A DNA stretch of 64,000 nucleotides from Achromobacter xylosoxidans A8 (GCF_000165835.1 NC_014640.1:310001-374000); one strand, 5' to 3'. Positions 8,069 through 16,073 are shown, counted from the stretch's first letter. Numbers and translations are program-made. The notes: generated by a model not told the origin, from the letters alone.

Positions 8069-8205
8069 GATTTTTCCGAATTTCATGAGGTGCTTCAAAA
8101 GCTAGGGTAATCCCCTGATTTTTCGACGCTATTCATGGATTTTTCAGAATTATCGCTTTCCCTAGGCGCTGCATATTTCGATTGGTATGGCCACAAACGA
8201 AATAT
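8069..8205. repeat. Three GATTTTTC direct repeats and one inverted repeat in divergent promoter region
   Basis: GATTTTTC occurs at 8069, 8117 and 8138, twice followed by a base and GAA(TT). Farther along, ATATTTCG (8173-8180) and CGAAATAT (8198-8205) form an inverted repeat with a 17-base spacer. The region is much more AT-rich than its surroundings. These may be sites for a second regulator or for curvature. Confidence 0.4.
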
Positions 8206-8206
8206 A

Positions 8207-8212
8207 GTATAC
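8207..8212. promoter_or_regulatory. GTATAC core upstream of the large transporter
   Basis: The minus strand reads CGGTATACTATATTTCG, sharing CGGTATAC with the site at 4576. It lies 45 bases before the ATG at 8257 and is a candidate GntR site. Confidence 0.45.
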
Positions 8213-8256
8213 CGAATGTGGTGATACGACAGCCACGCATACAAGGGGAATAGCAC

Positions 8257-9789
8257 ATGCAAGCGGACGTAGTGCTCAACGCTGCTCACTGGATGTACCT
8301 GATCAGCGTGGCCGCCATCATCCTGACGATGATCTTGCGGGCCAATGTGGTGGTGCCGTCGGTCATCGGCACCTTTCTGGTGGTGCTTGCCATCACGGGC
8401 AATCCGATCAGCGCCCTGATAGGCATCTTCTCGGCCAGCTTCGTGGCGGCCAAGGAGCTGTTCAACATCTTTCTGGTGATCACCTTCATGACGGCGCTGC
8501 TCAATGCGCTGAAAACCCTGCAGGCGGACGTGCGCATGGTGCAGCCGTTTCGCCGCGTCATGCGGGGCGGGCATTCGTCCTTCCTGATCATCGCCCTCTG
8601 TACTTACGTGATCTCGCTGTTCTTCTGGCCCACGCCGGCGGTGCCGCTGGTGTCCGCCATCCTGCTGCCCGCGGCCATCGCGGCAGGCCTGCCGCCGCTG
8701 GCGGGCGCCATGGCCATTGCCATCGCCGGCCAGGGCATGGCCTTGTCCTCGGACTACGTGATCGGCGTGGCGCCCAGCATCAGCGCCAAGGCGGCGGGGG
8801 CGGCGGTCAGCGCCGCCGTGGTCGCGGACCGCGCGCTGGTGTTGTCGCTGATCACCGGCGGGGTGGCGCTGGTGGCTGCCTACCTGCTGATCCGCAAGCA
8901 CATCGTGCCGGCCGACGCGGCGCTGCTGTCCGCCTGGCAGGCCCGCGCGCAGGACGGCAGCCTGGCCCGCATCGAGCAGTCTGGCTCTTTCGACAAGGCC
9001 GAACTGGCCCGCGGCACCATGGGCGCCGATCCCTCCCTGCCTAGCGGCCCGGCCCTGAGCGACGAGGAGCGCCGTCGAGTGCGCTGGTCCAAGACCTTCG
9101 CGGTCGTCACGCCGCTGGCGTTCCTGGCGGTGATCGCCGTCATGGTGCTGCCGCGCCTGTTCCCGTCCTTGCCCGCGCTACGCGGCGGCGACGCGGCGGC
9201 GCTGGTGGGCGGCGTGGCGTTCGTGGTGATGATGCTGGTGACCCTGGCCGCGGAAGGCCCGCGCAAGATGCTGGACGTCTGTCCGGAGCATGTCACCGAC
9301 GGCTTCGTGTTCGCCTTCAAAGCCATGGGCTCGGTGCTGCCGATCGCTGGCTTCTTTTTCGTGGGCGCCAACGAAACCGCCGCGCAGATCCTGGGCGTGC
9401 CGCAGGCGCAGGCGCCCGGGCTGTTGTTCGAGGTGATTTCGGCGGGGCAGCACCTGATCCCGGAAAACCATTTCCTGGTGGCTTTCGGTGTGCTGCTGGT
9501 CGGCATGATCACGGGCATCGACGGTTCTGGTTTTGCCGGCTTGCCCCTGACCGGCACGCTGTCGGGCGCCCTGGGCCCGGTGGTGGGTGTGGACCCGGCG
9601 ACGCTGGCGGCGGTGGGCCAGATGGGCGCGGTCTGGACCGGGGGCGGCACGCTGATCGCCTGGTCCTCGCTGATTGCGGTGGCAGGCTTCGCGCGGGTGA
9701 ACGTGTTGTCGCTGGTGCGCGCCCTGCTGTTGCCGGTGCTGCTGGCGCTGTTCGTTTCGACGATCTGCGCGGTGCTGATCTGGAGTTGA
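8257..9789 (+). CDS. Multi-pass transporter of the ion-transporter/GntP-like type
   Basis: A 510-residue membrane protein with about twelve hydrophobic helices in two halves, separated by a charged cytoplasmic stretch at about residues 225-275. Glycine-rich re-entrant-looking segments (AIAGQGMALSSDYVIG in the first half, GMITGIDGSGFAGLPL in the second) are typical of ion-transporter-superfamily carriers such as GntP, CitM and Na+/H+ antiporters. I cannot name the family with certainty. Its place between regulator and dehydrogenase suggests substrate uptake, probably of an organic anion. Confidence 0.72.
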   Translation: MQADVVLNAAHWMYLISVAAIILTMILRANVVVPSVIGTFLVVLAITGNPISALIGIFSASFVAAKELFNIFLVITFMTALLNALKTLQADVRMVQPFRRVMRGGHSSFLIIALCTYVISLFFWPTPAVPLVSAILLPAAIAAGLPPLAGAMAIAIAGQGMALSSDYVIGVAPSISAKAAGAAVSAAVVADRALVLSLITGGVALVAAYLLIRKHIVPADAALLSAWQARAQDGSLARIEQSGSFDKAELARGTMGADPSLPSGPALSDEERRRVRWSKTFAVVTPLAFLAVIAVMVLPRLFPSLPALRGGDAAALVGGVAFVVMMLVTLAAEGPRKMLDVCPEHVTDGFVFAFKAMGSVLPIAGFFFVGANETAAQILGVPQAQAPGLLFEVISAGQHLIPENHFLVAFGVLLVGMITGIDGSGFAGLPLTGTLSGALGPVVGVDPATLAAVGQMGAVWTGGGTLIAWSSLIAVAGFARVNVLSLVRALLLPVLLALFVSTICAVLIWS

Positions 9790-9812
9790 ACCCTGTTTGT
9801 GGCGCTGCTTTG

Positions 9813-9836
9813 GGGTCCCTGCGGGGACCCTTTTTT
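9813..9836 (+). terminator. Intrinsic terminator after the transporter
   Basis: GGGTCCC and GGGACCC form a seven-base-pair stem with loop TGCG, followed by six T. It begins 23 bases after the transporter stop and separates it from the aldehyde dehydrogenase promoter. Confidence 0.85.
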
Positions 9837-9894
9837 CCAAGGGCGAGGTCGATACCGGGCAGGGGTTTACACGTATCGATCCATATTGATTAAA

Positions 9895-9909
9895 GTATAC
9901 AATGTTCAT
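9895..9909. promoter_or_regulatory. Candidate GntR operator upstream of the aldehyde dehydrogenase
   Basis: GTATACAATGTTCAT is identical to 4578-4592. The ATG inside it (9902) opens a longer reading frame. Because the same 15 bases occur in a non-coding promoter elsewhere, this ATG is judged part of the operator and not a start codon. Confidence 0.6.
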
Positions 9910-9970
9910 AAGTAAGCCAGCCCGCTCAGGCACTCGCGGCCAGCCGGGCGCAGACCAAGGAAGCGCTCCC

Positions 9971-11431
9971 GTGGACGATCTCTCGCAGCAAACATTCCTG
10001 AATCACATCGGCGGCAGCTGGATGCCCAGCGGCACCGGCAAGACGGCGCCCAATATCAACCCGGCAGATACCGCCGACATCGTCGGCCGTTTCCAGGTCT
10101 CGGACGCCGAGGATGCGCGCCAGGCGGTGGCCGCCGCCGAAGCCGCCTTTGCCGGTTGGCGCGATACGCCGATTTCCAAGCGCGCCGCCATCCTGTTCCG
10201 CGCGGCCCAGCACCTGGAAGACCACGCCAACGACATCGCGCGCGAATTGACCCGGGAAGAGGGCAAGAGCCTGAACCTGGCCAAGGACGAGGTACTGCGC
10301 TCGGCGCAGACGATCCGCTTCTATGCGGTGGAAGGGCAGTCGTTTACGGGCGAAACCTATCCCAACGACGATCCGGATATGGTGGTCTACAGCCAGCGCG
10401 AACCGCTGGGCGTGGTGACGGTGATTTCCCCCTGGAACTTTCCCATTTCCATTCCCGCCCGCAAGATCGCCCCGGCGCTCATCACGGGCAACACCGTGGT
10501 GTTCAAGCCCTCGTCCGACGCGCCCATGTCGGGCTACCGGCTGGCCGAGGCTTTCGTGCAGGCTGGCTTGCCGGCCGGGGTGCTGAATTTCCTGACCGGC
10601 CCGGCCGGCGCGGTGGGCGAGGCCATTACGGGCGCGCGCGCGGTGCGGGCGATTTCCTTTACCGGCTCCACCGCCGCGGGCGAACAGATCCACCGGACCG
10701 CTGGGCTGACCACCCGCACGCAGATGGAGCTGGGCGGCAAGAATCCGCTGATCGTGCTGGCGGACGCCGACCTGGACCGTGCCGTGGACCTGGCGGTGAA
10801 GGGCGGATTCTCGCTGAGCGGCCAGGCCTGCACCGGCACCAGCCGGGTGCTGGTCGACAAGCGCGTGCGCCAGGCCTACACCGACAAGCTGCTGGCCCGC
10901 ATCAAGGCGCTGACCATAGGCAACGGCCTGGACGGCAACTTCGACCTGGGGCCGCTGGCCACCGCCAAGCAGCTGGACAACGTGCTGGGCTATGTGGCCG
11001 TCGGCAAGCAGGAAGCCACCCATCTGTACGGCGGCGAGCGCCTGACGGGCGCCGGGTTCGAGCGCGGGTATTACGTGTCGCCGGCGTTGTTCACCGACGT
11101 TACGCAGCAGATGCGCATCGCCCGGGAAGAGATCTTCGGGCCCGTGATCGCGCTGATCGAGGTGGACGGCTACGAGGACGCCATTGCCAAAGCCAACGAC
11201 ACCGAATATGGCCTGTCGGCCGCCATCGCCACCACCGATGCGCGCTACGCGCACCGGTTCGCCCGCGACATCCAGGCCGGCACGGTCAAGATCAACCGGA
11301 CCACCACCGGCAACCTGATCAACGCGCCGTTCGGCGGGCTGAAGCATTCCAGCACCTCCACGTTCCGCGAATCGGGACGCGTGGGGCTGGAGTTTTACAC
11401 GCAGATCAAGACTGTCTACCGCGCCGGCTGA
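9971..11431 (+). CDS. NAD(P)+-dependent aldehyde dehydrogenase
   Basis: 486 residues from the GTG at 9971, which has AAGGAAG nine bases upstream and gives the usual dehydrogenase N terminus (FLNHIGGSWMPSG). The catalytic Glu253 (MELGGKNP) and Cys287 (GQACTGTSRV) are both present, as is the Rossmann-type SFTGSTAAGE segment. It resembles succinate- or ketoglutarate-semialdehyde and aromatic aldehyde dehydrogenases. It starts a three-gene operon with the GlcG-like and reductase genes. The inferred role is oxidation of an aldehyde released by the di-iron enzyme. The chain length of the substrate is unknown. Confidence 0.85.
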   Translation: MDDLSQQTFLNHIGGSWMPSGTGKTAPNINPADTADIVGRFQVSDAEDARQAVAAAEAAFAGWRDTPISKRAAILFRAAQHLEDHANDIARELTREEGKSLNLAKDEVLRSAQTIRFYAVEGQSFTGETYPNDDPDMVVYSQREPLGVVTVISPWNFPISIPARKIAPALITGNTVVFKPSSDAPMSGYRLAEAFVQAGLPAGVLNFLTGPAGAVGEAITGARAVRAISFTGSTAAGEQIHRTAGLTTRTQMELGGKNPLIVLADADLDRAVDLAVKGGFSLSGQACTGTSRVLVDKRVRQAYTDKLLARIKALTIGNGLDGNFDLGPLATAKQLDNVLGYVAVGKQEATHLYGGERLTGAGFERGYYVSPALFTDVTQQMRIAREEIFGPVIALIEVDGYEDAIAKANDTEYGLSAAIATTDARYAHRFARDIQAGTVKINRTTTGNLINAPFGGLKHSSTSTFRESGRVGLEFYTQIKTVYRAG

Positions 11432-11470
11432 GGCCGCGGTTCCTAAACGCAAGCAGAGGAGGTCATCCCC

Positions 11471-11950
11471 ATGAAGCAGGTCTATCGTCTGGAACTTGAA
11501 GAAGCGCGCGTGATGGTGCGCGCGGCCATCGCCAAATCGGAAGAGATCGGCGTGTTGGAGACGATCTGCATCGTCGACGACGGCGGCTATCCCATTGCGC
11601 TGGAGCGCATGGACGGCGCCCGCATCACCGGCCCGCAAATCGCCTGGAACAAGGCCTTCACGGCGGCCGGGCACAAGCGTTCCACGCACTTGTTCAACAC
11701 CCCGCCCAATGGTCCGGCGCTGCCCGGCAACGAAGCCTTCGGCATCCAGTGGAGCTTCGACGGCAAATTCGCCGTATTCGTCGGCGGCTTTCCCATCGTG
11801 GTGAACAACGAGGTGATCGGCGGCGTGGGCCTGAGCGGCGGCAACGGCGAACAGGACACCAAGGCCGGCCTGGCCGCCTTGGCGGCCCTGGCGACGCTGC
11901 TGGAGCCGCGCGGCATGAAGGTGCTGGTCGAGGCGGACATCAAGAAATAA
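11471..11950 (+). CDS. GlcG/HbpS-family protein
   Basis: A 159-residue single-domain protein with the family's LEEARVMVRAAIAKSEEIG helix, VDDGGYPIALERMDGA strand pair and GGVGLSGGNGEQD turn. Members occur beside glycolate, diol and aromatic catabolic genes and can bind heme, but their enzymatic role is unsettled. It has no signal peptide, unlike the secreted HbpS. AGGAGG lies before the ATG. It sits between the dehydrogenase and the reductase, 12 bases before the latter, so it is part of the operon. Confidence 0.85.
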   Translation: MKQVYRLELEEARVMVRAAIAKSEEIGVLETICIVDDGGYPIALERMDGARITGPQIAWNKAFTAAGHKRSTHLFNTPPNGPALPGNEAFGIQWSFDGKFAVFVGGFPIVVNNEVIGGVGLSGGNGEQDTKAGLAALAALATLLEPRGMKVLVEADIKK

Positions 11951-11962
11951 GCGAGGCCGGCC

Positions 11963-12970
11963 ATGGCATACCGCGTGCATATCCTGCAAACCGACGAGTC
12001 GTTCCAGGTCGAAGAAGGCGAATCCGTGCTGCAGGCCGCCGAACGCTCGGCGGTGAAGCTGCCGCACGAGTGCACCTTCGGCGGCTGCGGCACCTGCCGC
12101 ATCAAACTGGAGTCCGGCGCCGTGGACTACGAAGAGTTCCCCATGGCCCTGACGCCGGAAGAGGCAGCCGAAGGCTATGCGCTGGCCTGCCAGGCCCGGC
12201 CCCTGGGCGATCTTTGCATCAGCGTGGCCAGCAGCCGGCAGTCGTTTCCGGAACCGCGCCGCCTGCCGGCCACCATCCACTGCATCGAAAAGTTCTGCGA
12301 CGACGTCATCCACCTGACCTTGGCGCTGCCGCAAGAGGGCATGGACTATGTGCCGGGCCAGTACATGAACGTGGTGCTGCCCGACGGCGAGACGCGCAGC
12401 TTTTCCATGGCCTCGGCGCCCGCCGGCGGCCTGGTGGATTTCCACGTGCGCCGCATCCCCGGCGGGCGCTACACCGACCAGTGGCTGGGCCAGGCGCAGG
12501 CCGGCGCCGGCGTGGAGATCGAAGCGCCGCTGGGCGTGTTCAGCTATCACGAGGAAGACTGGCGGCCGCTCATCATGATGGCCACCGGCACGGGCATCGC
12601 GCCCATCAAGGCCATTCTGGAGTCGCTGCTGGACAACGAAGACTGCCCGCCCGTCACGCTTTACTGGGGCATGCGCACCGAGGCCGACCTTTATCTGCGC
12701 GAGGTGATCGAAAGCTGGGCGGGAAGACTGTACGAGTTCAACTTCGTGCCGGTACTGTCGCGCGCGGATGCGGACTGGCTGGGTCGCCGCGGCCACGTGC
12801 AGCAGGCAGTCCTGGAGGACCACCAGGATCTGTCCGAGCACGCTTTCTACCTGTGCGGCGCGCCGGAAATGATCCGCGAAGCCAAGAGCCTCCTGGCAGC
12901 GCGCGGCGCCAGCCTGGACCACATGTATTCCGACAGTTTCACCTTTCAGCACGCGCTGGCCGCCGCCTGA
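11963..12970 (+). CDS. Ferredoxin-FAD-NAD(P)H reductase (phenol hydroxylase reductase-like)
   Basis: The 335-residue three-domain reductase has an N-terminal [2Fe-2S] ferredoxin (Cys37-x4-Cys42-x2-Cys45 and Cys76), an FAD domain with R145-S-F-S and the pyridine nucleotide domain with GTGIAP (209-214) and a C-terminal YLCGAPEM. This layout is that of oxygenase reductases such as DmpP, BenC and AscD-type proteins. It would pass electrons from NAD(P)H to the two free ferredoxins or directly to the di-iron protein. No other oxygenase is encoded within reach, which strengthens the link to the protein at 4647. Confidence 0.9.
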   Translation: MAYRVHILQTDESFQVEEGESVLQAAERSAVKLPHECTFGGCGTCRIKLESGAVDYEEFPMALTPEEAAEGYALACQARPLGDLCISVASSRQSFPEPRRLPATIHCIEKFCDDVIHLTLALPQEGMDYVPGQYMNVVLPDGETRSFSMASAPAGGLVDFHVRRIPGGRYTDQWLGQAQAGAGVEIEAPLGVFSYHEEDWRPLIMMATGTGIAPIKAILESLLDNEDCPPVTLYWGMRTEADLYLREVIESWAGRLYEFNFVPVLSRADADWLGRRGHVQQAVLEDHQDLSEHAFYLCGAPEMIREAKSLLAARGASLDHMYSDSFTFQHALAAA

Positions 12971-12988
12971 GCGGCCACGCATGCCTAT

Positions 12989-13426
12989 TTAGCGGTACAC
13001 CAGCACCGGCAGGCGCGTGCGCGCCAGCACGCGCTGGGTTTCGCTGCCCAGCAAGAAGCCCGTCATGCCATGGCGGCCGTGCGAACCCATGATGATCAGG
13101 TCGCAGCCCTGGTTCTGCGCCGCTTCGACGATGGCCTCGTGGGGGTGGTCGTTGACCGTGACCACGGCGTTGCATGGCACCAGCGCGTGGCGCGCTTCCA
13201 TTTCCAGGTTGTCCAGGTAGGTTTGCGCGTTCTTGCGCGCCTGGTCGGTATGCTGCGCCTGCGTGGTGCCCAGCATTTCGGCCTGGTAGACCAGCAGATG
13301 GTCCTCCGGGATGGCGCGGATGAGCGTGATGGTGGCTCCCATTTCCTTGGCGAAAACAAGAGCGCGCTTGAAAGCCGATTCGGACAGCAGGGAGCCGTCC
13401 ACGGCGACGAGCAGGTGCTTATACAT
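12989..13426 (-). CDS. Universal stress protein, UspA family
   Basis: A 145-residue cytoplasmic protein with the ATP-binding type pattern GSHGRHG (114-120) followed by LGSET (126-130), and the N-terminal LLVAVDGS strand. The ribosome site AAAGGAGAGG is strong. It is convergent with the reductase gene, only 18 bases apart. The role is a general stress or survival function, probably unrelated to the neighbouring pathway. Confidence 0.9.
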   Translation of the reverse strand: MYKHLLVAVDGSLLSESAFKRALVFAKEMGATITLIRAIPEDHLLVYQAEMLGTTQAQHTDQARKNAQTYLDNLEMEARHALVPCNAVVTVNDHPHEAIVEAAQNQGCDLIIMGSHGRHGMTGFLLGSETQRVLARTRLPVLVYR

Positions 13427-13667
13427 GTTGCCTCTCCTTTAGGGAAAGGAATAGGGAGCAACTCGCCAATCCAGTATAGGCTCGCCGCCAGGCGCAATCC
13501 AGTCCTGCATACGGACGAGGTTCGCGGGCGGCCCGACTCGCATATTTCCAAAAGAAGCCGAACCCGGGCTGCAACATAACCTCATATCGACTAAGTATTT
13601 TTCCGCGCCGCGCGGCGATGACAGAATCGGTTCGACGCCTTGAACCTACTTCCGGAAACGAACTTCC

Positions 13668-14288
13668 ATGTCATCGCCACGCCGCCAGGCTTATGCCCGC
13701 GTACTTGCCATAGCGGGCAGTCCGTCGCAACGCTCCCGTTCCTCGGTGCTGCTGCGGCACGCTGCCGGGATCCTGCAGTCGCGGGGCCTGGGCGTCGGCG
13801 AGCTGGGCTTGCGCGACATCCCGGCCGAAGAACTGATAGAAGGCAACTACGCCAGCGCCGCGGCCAATACGCTGCGCGCGCGGGTAGCTGCGGCGGATGC
13901 GGTGCTGATTTCCACGCCGGTCTATCAGGCTTCGTTTTCCGGCGGCTTGAAGGCGGTGCTCGATTTGCTGGATCCCAAGGCCCTGGCGGGCAAGGTAGTG
14001 CTGCCCATCGCCACGGGCGGCAGCCCCGCGCATCTGCTGGCGCTGGAATATGGCCTGAAGCCCGTGCTGTCCGCGCTGGGCGCGCGCCACATCCTGGCGG
14101 GCGTCTATGCCACCGATGCGCAGGTCCGCGTGGATGAATTCGGCGTGGGCGAGATCGATGCCGAGGCGCGGCGGCGGCTGGAGGATTCGGTGGAGCGCCT
14201 GTCCGAACAGGTGCTGCCGCGCGGCGCTTTTCTCAATCAATCCTACGACCTGGGCCGGCTCGCGCTTGCGGGCGGCTTCAGCGTGTGA
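13668..14288 (+). CDS. ssuE: NADPH-dependent FMN reductase, SsuE-like
   Basis: A 206-residue flavodoxin-fold protein with the FMN-phosphate loop AGSPSQRSRSS, the STPVYQASFSGGLKAVLDLL segment and GGSPAHLLALEYGL. All are typical of SsuE/MsuE, which supply reduced FMN to alkanesulfonate monooxygenases. It heads a four-gene run. The monooxygenase gene ssuD and binding protein ssuA are not present in the window. The 241 bases upstream are AT-rich near 13570-13605 and may hold a sulfur-starvation promoter, but I see no clear -35/-10 pair. Confidence 0.8.
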   Translation: MSSPRRQAYARVLAIAGSPSQRSRSSVLLRHAAGILQSRGLGVGELGLRDIPAEELIEGNYASAAANTLRARVAAADAVLISTPVYQASFSGGLKAVLDLLDPKALAGKVVLPIATGGSPAHLLALEYGLKPVLSALGARHILAGVYATDAQVRVDEFGVGEIDAEARRRLEDSVERLSEQVLPRGAFLNQSYDLGRLALAGGFSV

Positions 14289-14291
14289 CCC

Positions 14292-14777
14292 ATGCGCCAC
14301 GCCCAGGCCCATCCCGACACGGCGATCCTGCGCTGGCTCGCGCCCGCGCTGCTGGCGGCGCTGTGGCTGGGAAGCGGCGAGACGGCCTGGCAGATTCTGC
14401 CGCCGCTGAGCCTGCTTGCGCCGCTTCTATACCAGACGGTGCGCGGCATACGCGCGGTGGACCCGGCGCTGGTCGCGGCCGGCCGTTCGCACGATTTGGA
14501 CGGCTGGTCTCTTTATCGGCATGTGCTGCTGCCGGGCGCGTTGCCGTTCATCCTGACGGGCCTGCGGCAGGGGCTGGGACTTTTATGGCTGACCTTGATA
14601 GCGCTGGAACTCTACGCGACGCCGGCGGGCCCGGGCAGGCTGCCGCTGTTGGACAGCGTTCCTCCGGGCGCGGCGACGCTGTTGCTGGGGATCGCGCTGT
14701 ACGCGGGCCTCAGCCTGGGCTCGGGGGCGCTGGTAAGCGCGCTCGAGCGCTGGCTGCTGCGCTGGAGGCCGCGATGA
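14292..14777 (+). CDS. Half-length ABC importer permease, SsuC-like, internally shortened
   Basis: Only 161 residues against about 250-270 for SsuC. The first membrane helix (LAPALLAALWLGSGETAW) runs directly into the late part of the domain, with the EAA coupling loop VDPALVAAGRSHDLDGWSLYRHVLLPGALP intact and two further helices. About 100 residues containing the first membrane helices of the transport domain are missing without a frameshift. Four bases overlap the ATPase start. This is either a decayed permease or a shortened protein kept for another purpose. Confidence 0.7.
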   Translation: MRHAQAHPDTAILRWLAPALLAALWLGSGETAWQILPPLSLLAPLLYQTVRGIRAVDPALVAAGRSHDLDGWSLYRHVLLPGALPFILTGLRQGLGLLWLTLIALELYATPAGPGRLPLLDSVPPGAATLLLGIALYAGLSLGSGALVSALERWLLRWRPR

Positions 14778-15670
14778 TGTTCATCAATCCCAATGAGTTT
14801 GAACTGTTGCAGCACCTGGACGTGCGCGAGCGGACGGAGCCGGACGAAGCGCCCGAGCCTGCACCGCAAGCTGCGCTGCGCGTGACCTTGCGCAAGCTCG
14901 CCAAGCGCTATGGCGACCGCATTGCACTGCAGGCGCTGGACCTGGAGATTGCGGCCGGCGAGTTCGTGGCGGTGGTCGGGCGCGCCGGCAGCGGTAAAAG
15001 CACCTTGCTGCAGTTGCTGGCTGGCCAGCTTGCGCCCAGCGGCGAGCAGGGCGGAGAGCCGGGCCGCTCGCCGCTGCTGTTCGACAACTTTCCCAACTGG
15101 GCGCCCGACAGCCGTGTGCGCCTCCTGCTGCCGGACGCGCGCCTGCTGCCCTGGAAGACCGTGCTGCACAACGTGGTCCTGGGCCTGCCCGGCACCGCGC
15201 AGGCGGCAGATGCGTTGCGGCAGGTGGGTCTGGACGGCCACGGCGGCGACTGGCCCGCGCAGCTGTCCGAGGCGCGGCGTCAGCGCGTGGCGCTGGCCCG
15301 GGCCTTGGCGCGCCACCCCGGCCTGCTGTTGCTGGACGAGCCTTTCGAGGGACTGGACGCGCTGAGCCGCATCGAGGCGCAGCGGCTGCTGGCGGACCTC
15401 TGGCGCCAGCAGGGCTTTACCGCCGTGCTGGCGACCCACGACGTGGCCGAGGCCGTGGCGCTGGCGGATCGCATCCTGGTGCTGGACGAAGGCGGCTTGG
15501 TGCTGGACGAGCGTGTCGGCCTCGCGCATCCACGCGGGCGCGGTTCGGCCGCGTTCGCCGCGCTGGAGGCCCGCGTGCTGCGCGCCGCGCTGCGCCAGCA
15601 AGACACGCCAGACGCCGATCGGCCGCTGGCGCCCGTCATCCAGATCCGGCATCTGCGGCTCGCGGTCTGA
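14774..15670 (+). CDS. ABC transporter ATPase, SsuB-like, with degenerate Q-loop and signature motif
   Basis: 298 residues from the ATG at 14774, which overlaps the permease stop (ATGA). Walker A is intact (GRAGSGKST from residue 69), as are Walker B (LLLLDEPFEGLD) and the switch His (LATHD). However, where SsuB has FQDARLLPW this protein has LPDARLLPW, losing the Q-loop glutamine, and the signature LSGGQ is LSEAR. An N-terminal extension of about 45 residues is unusual. With the shortened permease and no binding protein, active sulfonate import is doubtful. Confidence 0.78.
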   Translation: MMFINPNEFELLQHLDVRERTEPDEAPEPAPQAALRVTLRKLAKRYGDRIALQALDLEIAAGEFVAVVGRAGSGKSTLLQLLAGQLAPSGEQGGEPGRSPLLFDNFPNWAPDSRVRLLLPDARLLPWKTVLHNVVLGLPGTAQAADALRQVGLDGHGGDWPAQLSEARRQRVALARALARHPGLLLLDEPFEGLDALSRIEAQRLLADLWRQQGFTAVLATHDVAEAVALADRILVLDEGGLVLDERVGLAHPRGRGSAAFAALEARVLRAALRQQDTPDADRPLAPVIQIRHLRLAV

Positions 15671-15693
15671 GGCCGCACCCCGTGATTCACGCA

Positions 15694-15714
15694 GGGGCGG
15701 CATGGCGCCGCCCC
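15694..15714. other. Hairpin between ATPase and molbindin genes
   Basis: GGGGCGGC pairs with GCCGCCCC around loop ATGGC, with no T run. It lies 20 bases before the molbindin start and could affect its translation or end the upstream message. Confidence 0.35.
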
Positions 15715-15734
15715 ATACACCAGGAGCAACACCC

Positions 15735-15950
15735 ATGAGCATTCAATCCATCAACGCCCGCAACCAGTTCCGCGGCAAGATCAAGGAAATCATTCTGGGC
15801 CCGGTGGTGTCCGAGGTGGACGTGGATACGCCGGCCGGCATCGTGACCTCGGTCATCACCACCCGGTCGGTCAAGGAACTGGACTTGCAGGTCGGCACCG
15901 AGGTGCTGGCCTTCGTCAAGGCGACCGAGGTTTCCGTCGCCAAACTGTGA
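15735..15950 (+). CDS. Molbindin (TOBE/Mop domain), molybdate-binding
   Basis: A 71-residue protein consisting of one Mop domain, with SARNQ-like start (SINARNQFRGKIKEI), GPVVSEVDVDTP, TSVITTRSVKELDL and VLAFVKATEVSVAKL. Such proteins form hexamers that store molybdate or tungstate oxyanions in the cytoplasm. The sulfite dehydrogenase and the formate dehydrogenase in the window both need molybdenum-type cofactors. An AGGAG precedes the ATG. Confidence 0.9.
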   Translation: MSIQSINARNQFRGKIKEIILGPVVSEVDVDTPAGIVTSVITTRSVKELDLQVGTEVLAFVKATEVSVAKL

Positions 15951-16073
15951 ACCGGAACAGATCCGCGCCGGCGCTTCCCCTGCGTCGGCGTTAGGCATAT
16001 ATTGTCAGCGCGATATCCGGCAGTTTCCTCCTGGCTTGTGGCAGCATGCTTTGCGATTCACGGAGAACGGAAA

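Noticed and set aside
9926..12982. 1018-residue open frame on the minus strand
   Set aside because: Repetitive His/Gly/Arg/Gln/Val composition typical of an antisense shadow in GC-rich DNA. It covers three clear plus-strand genes with catalytic motifs.
13427..13667. Additional small gene in the gap before ssuE
   Set aside because: Frames here have no ribosome site and no coding character. It looks like a promoter region.
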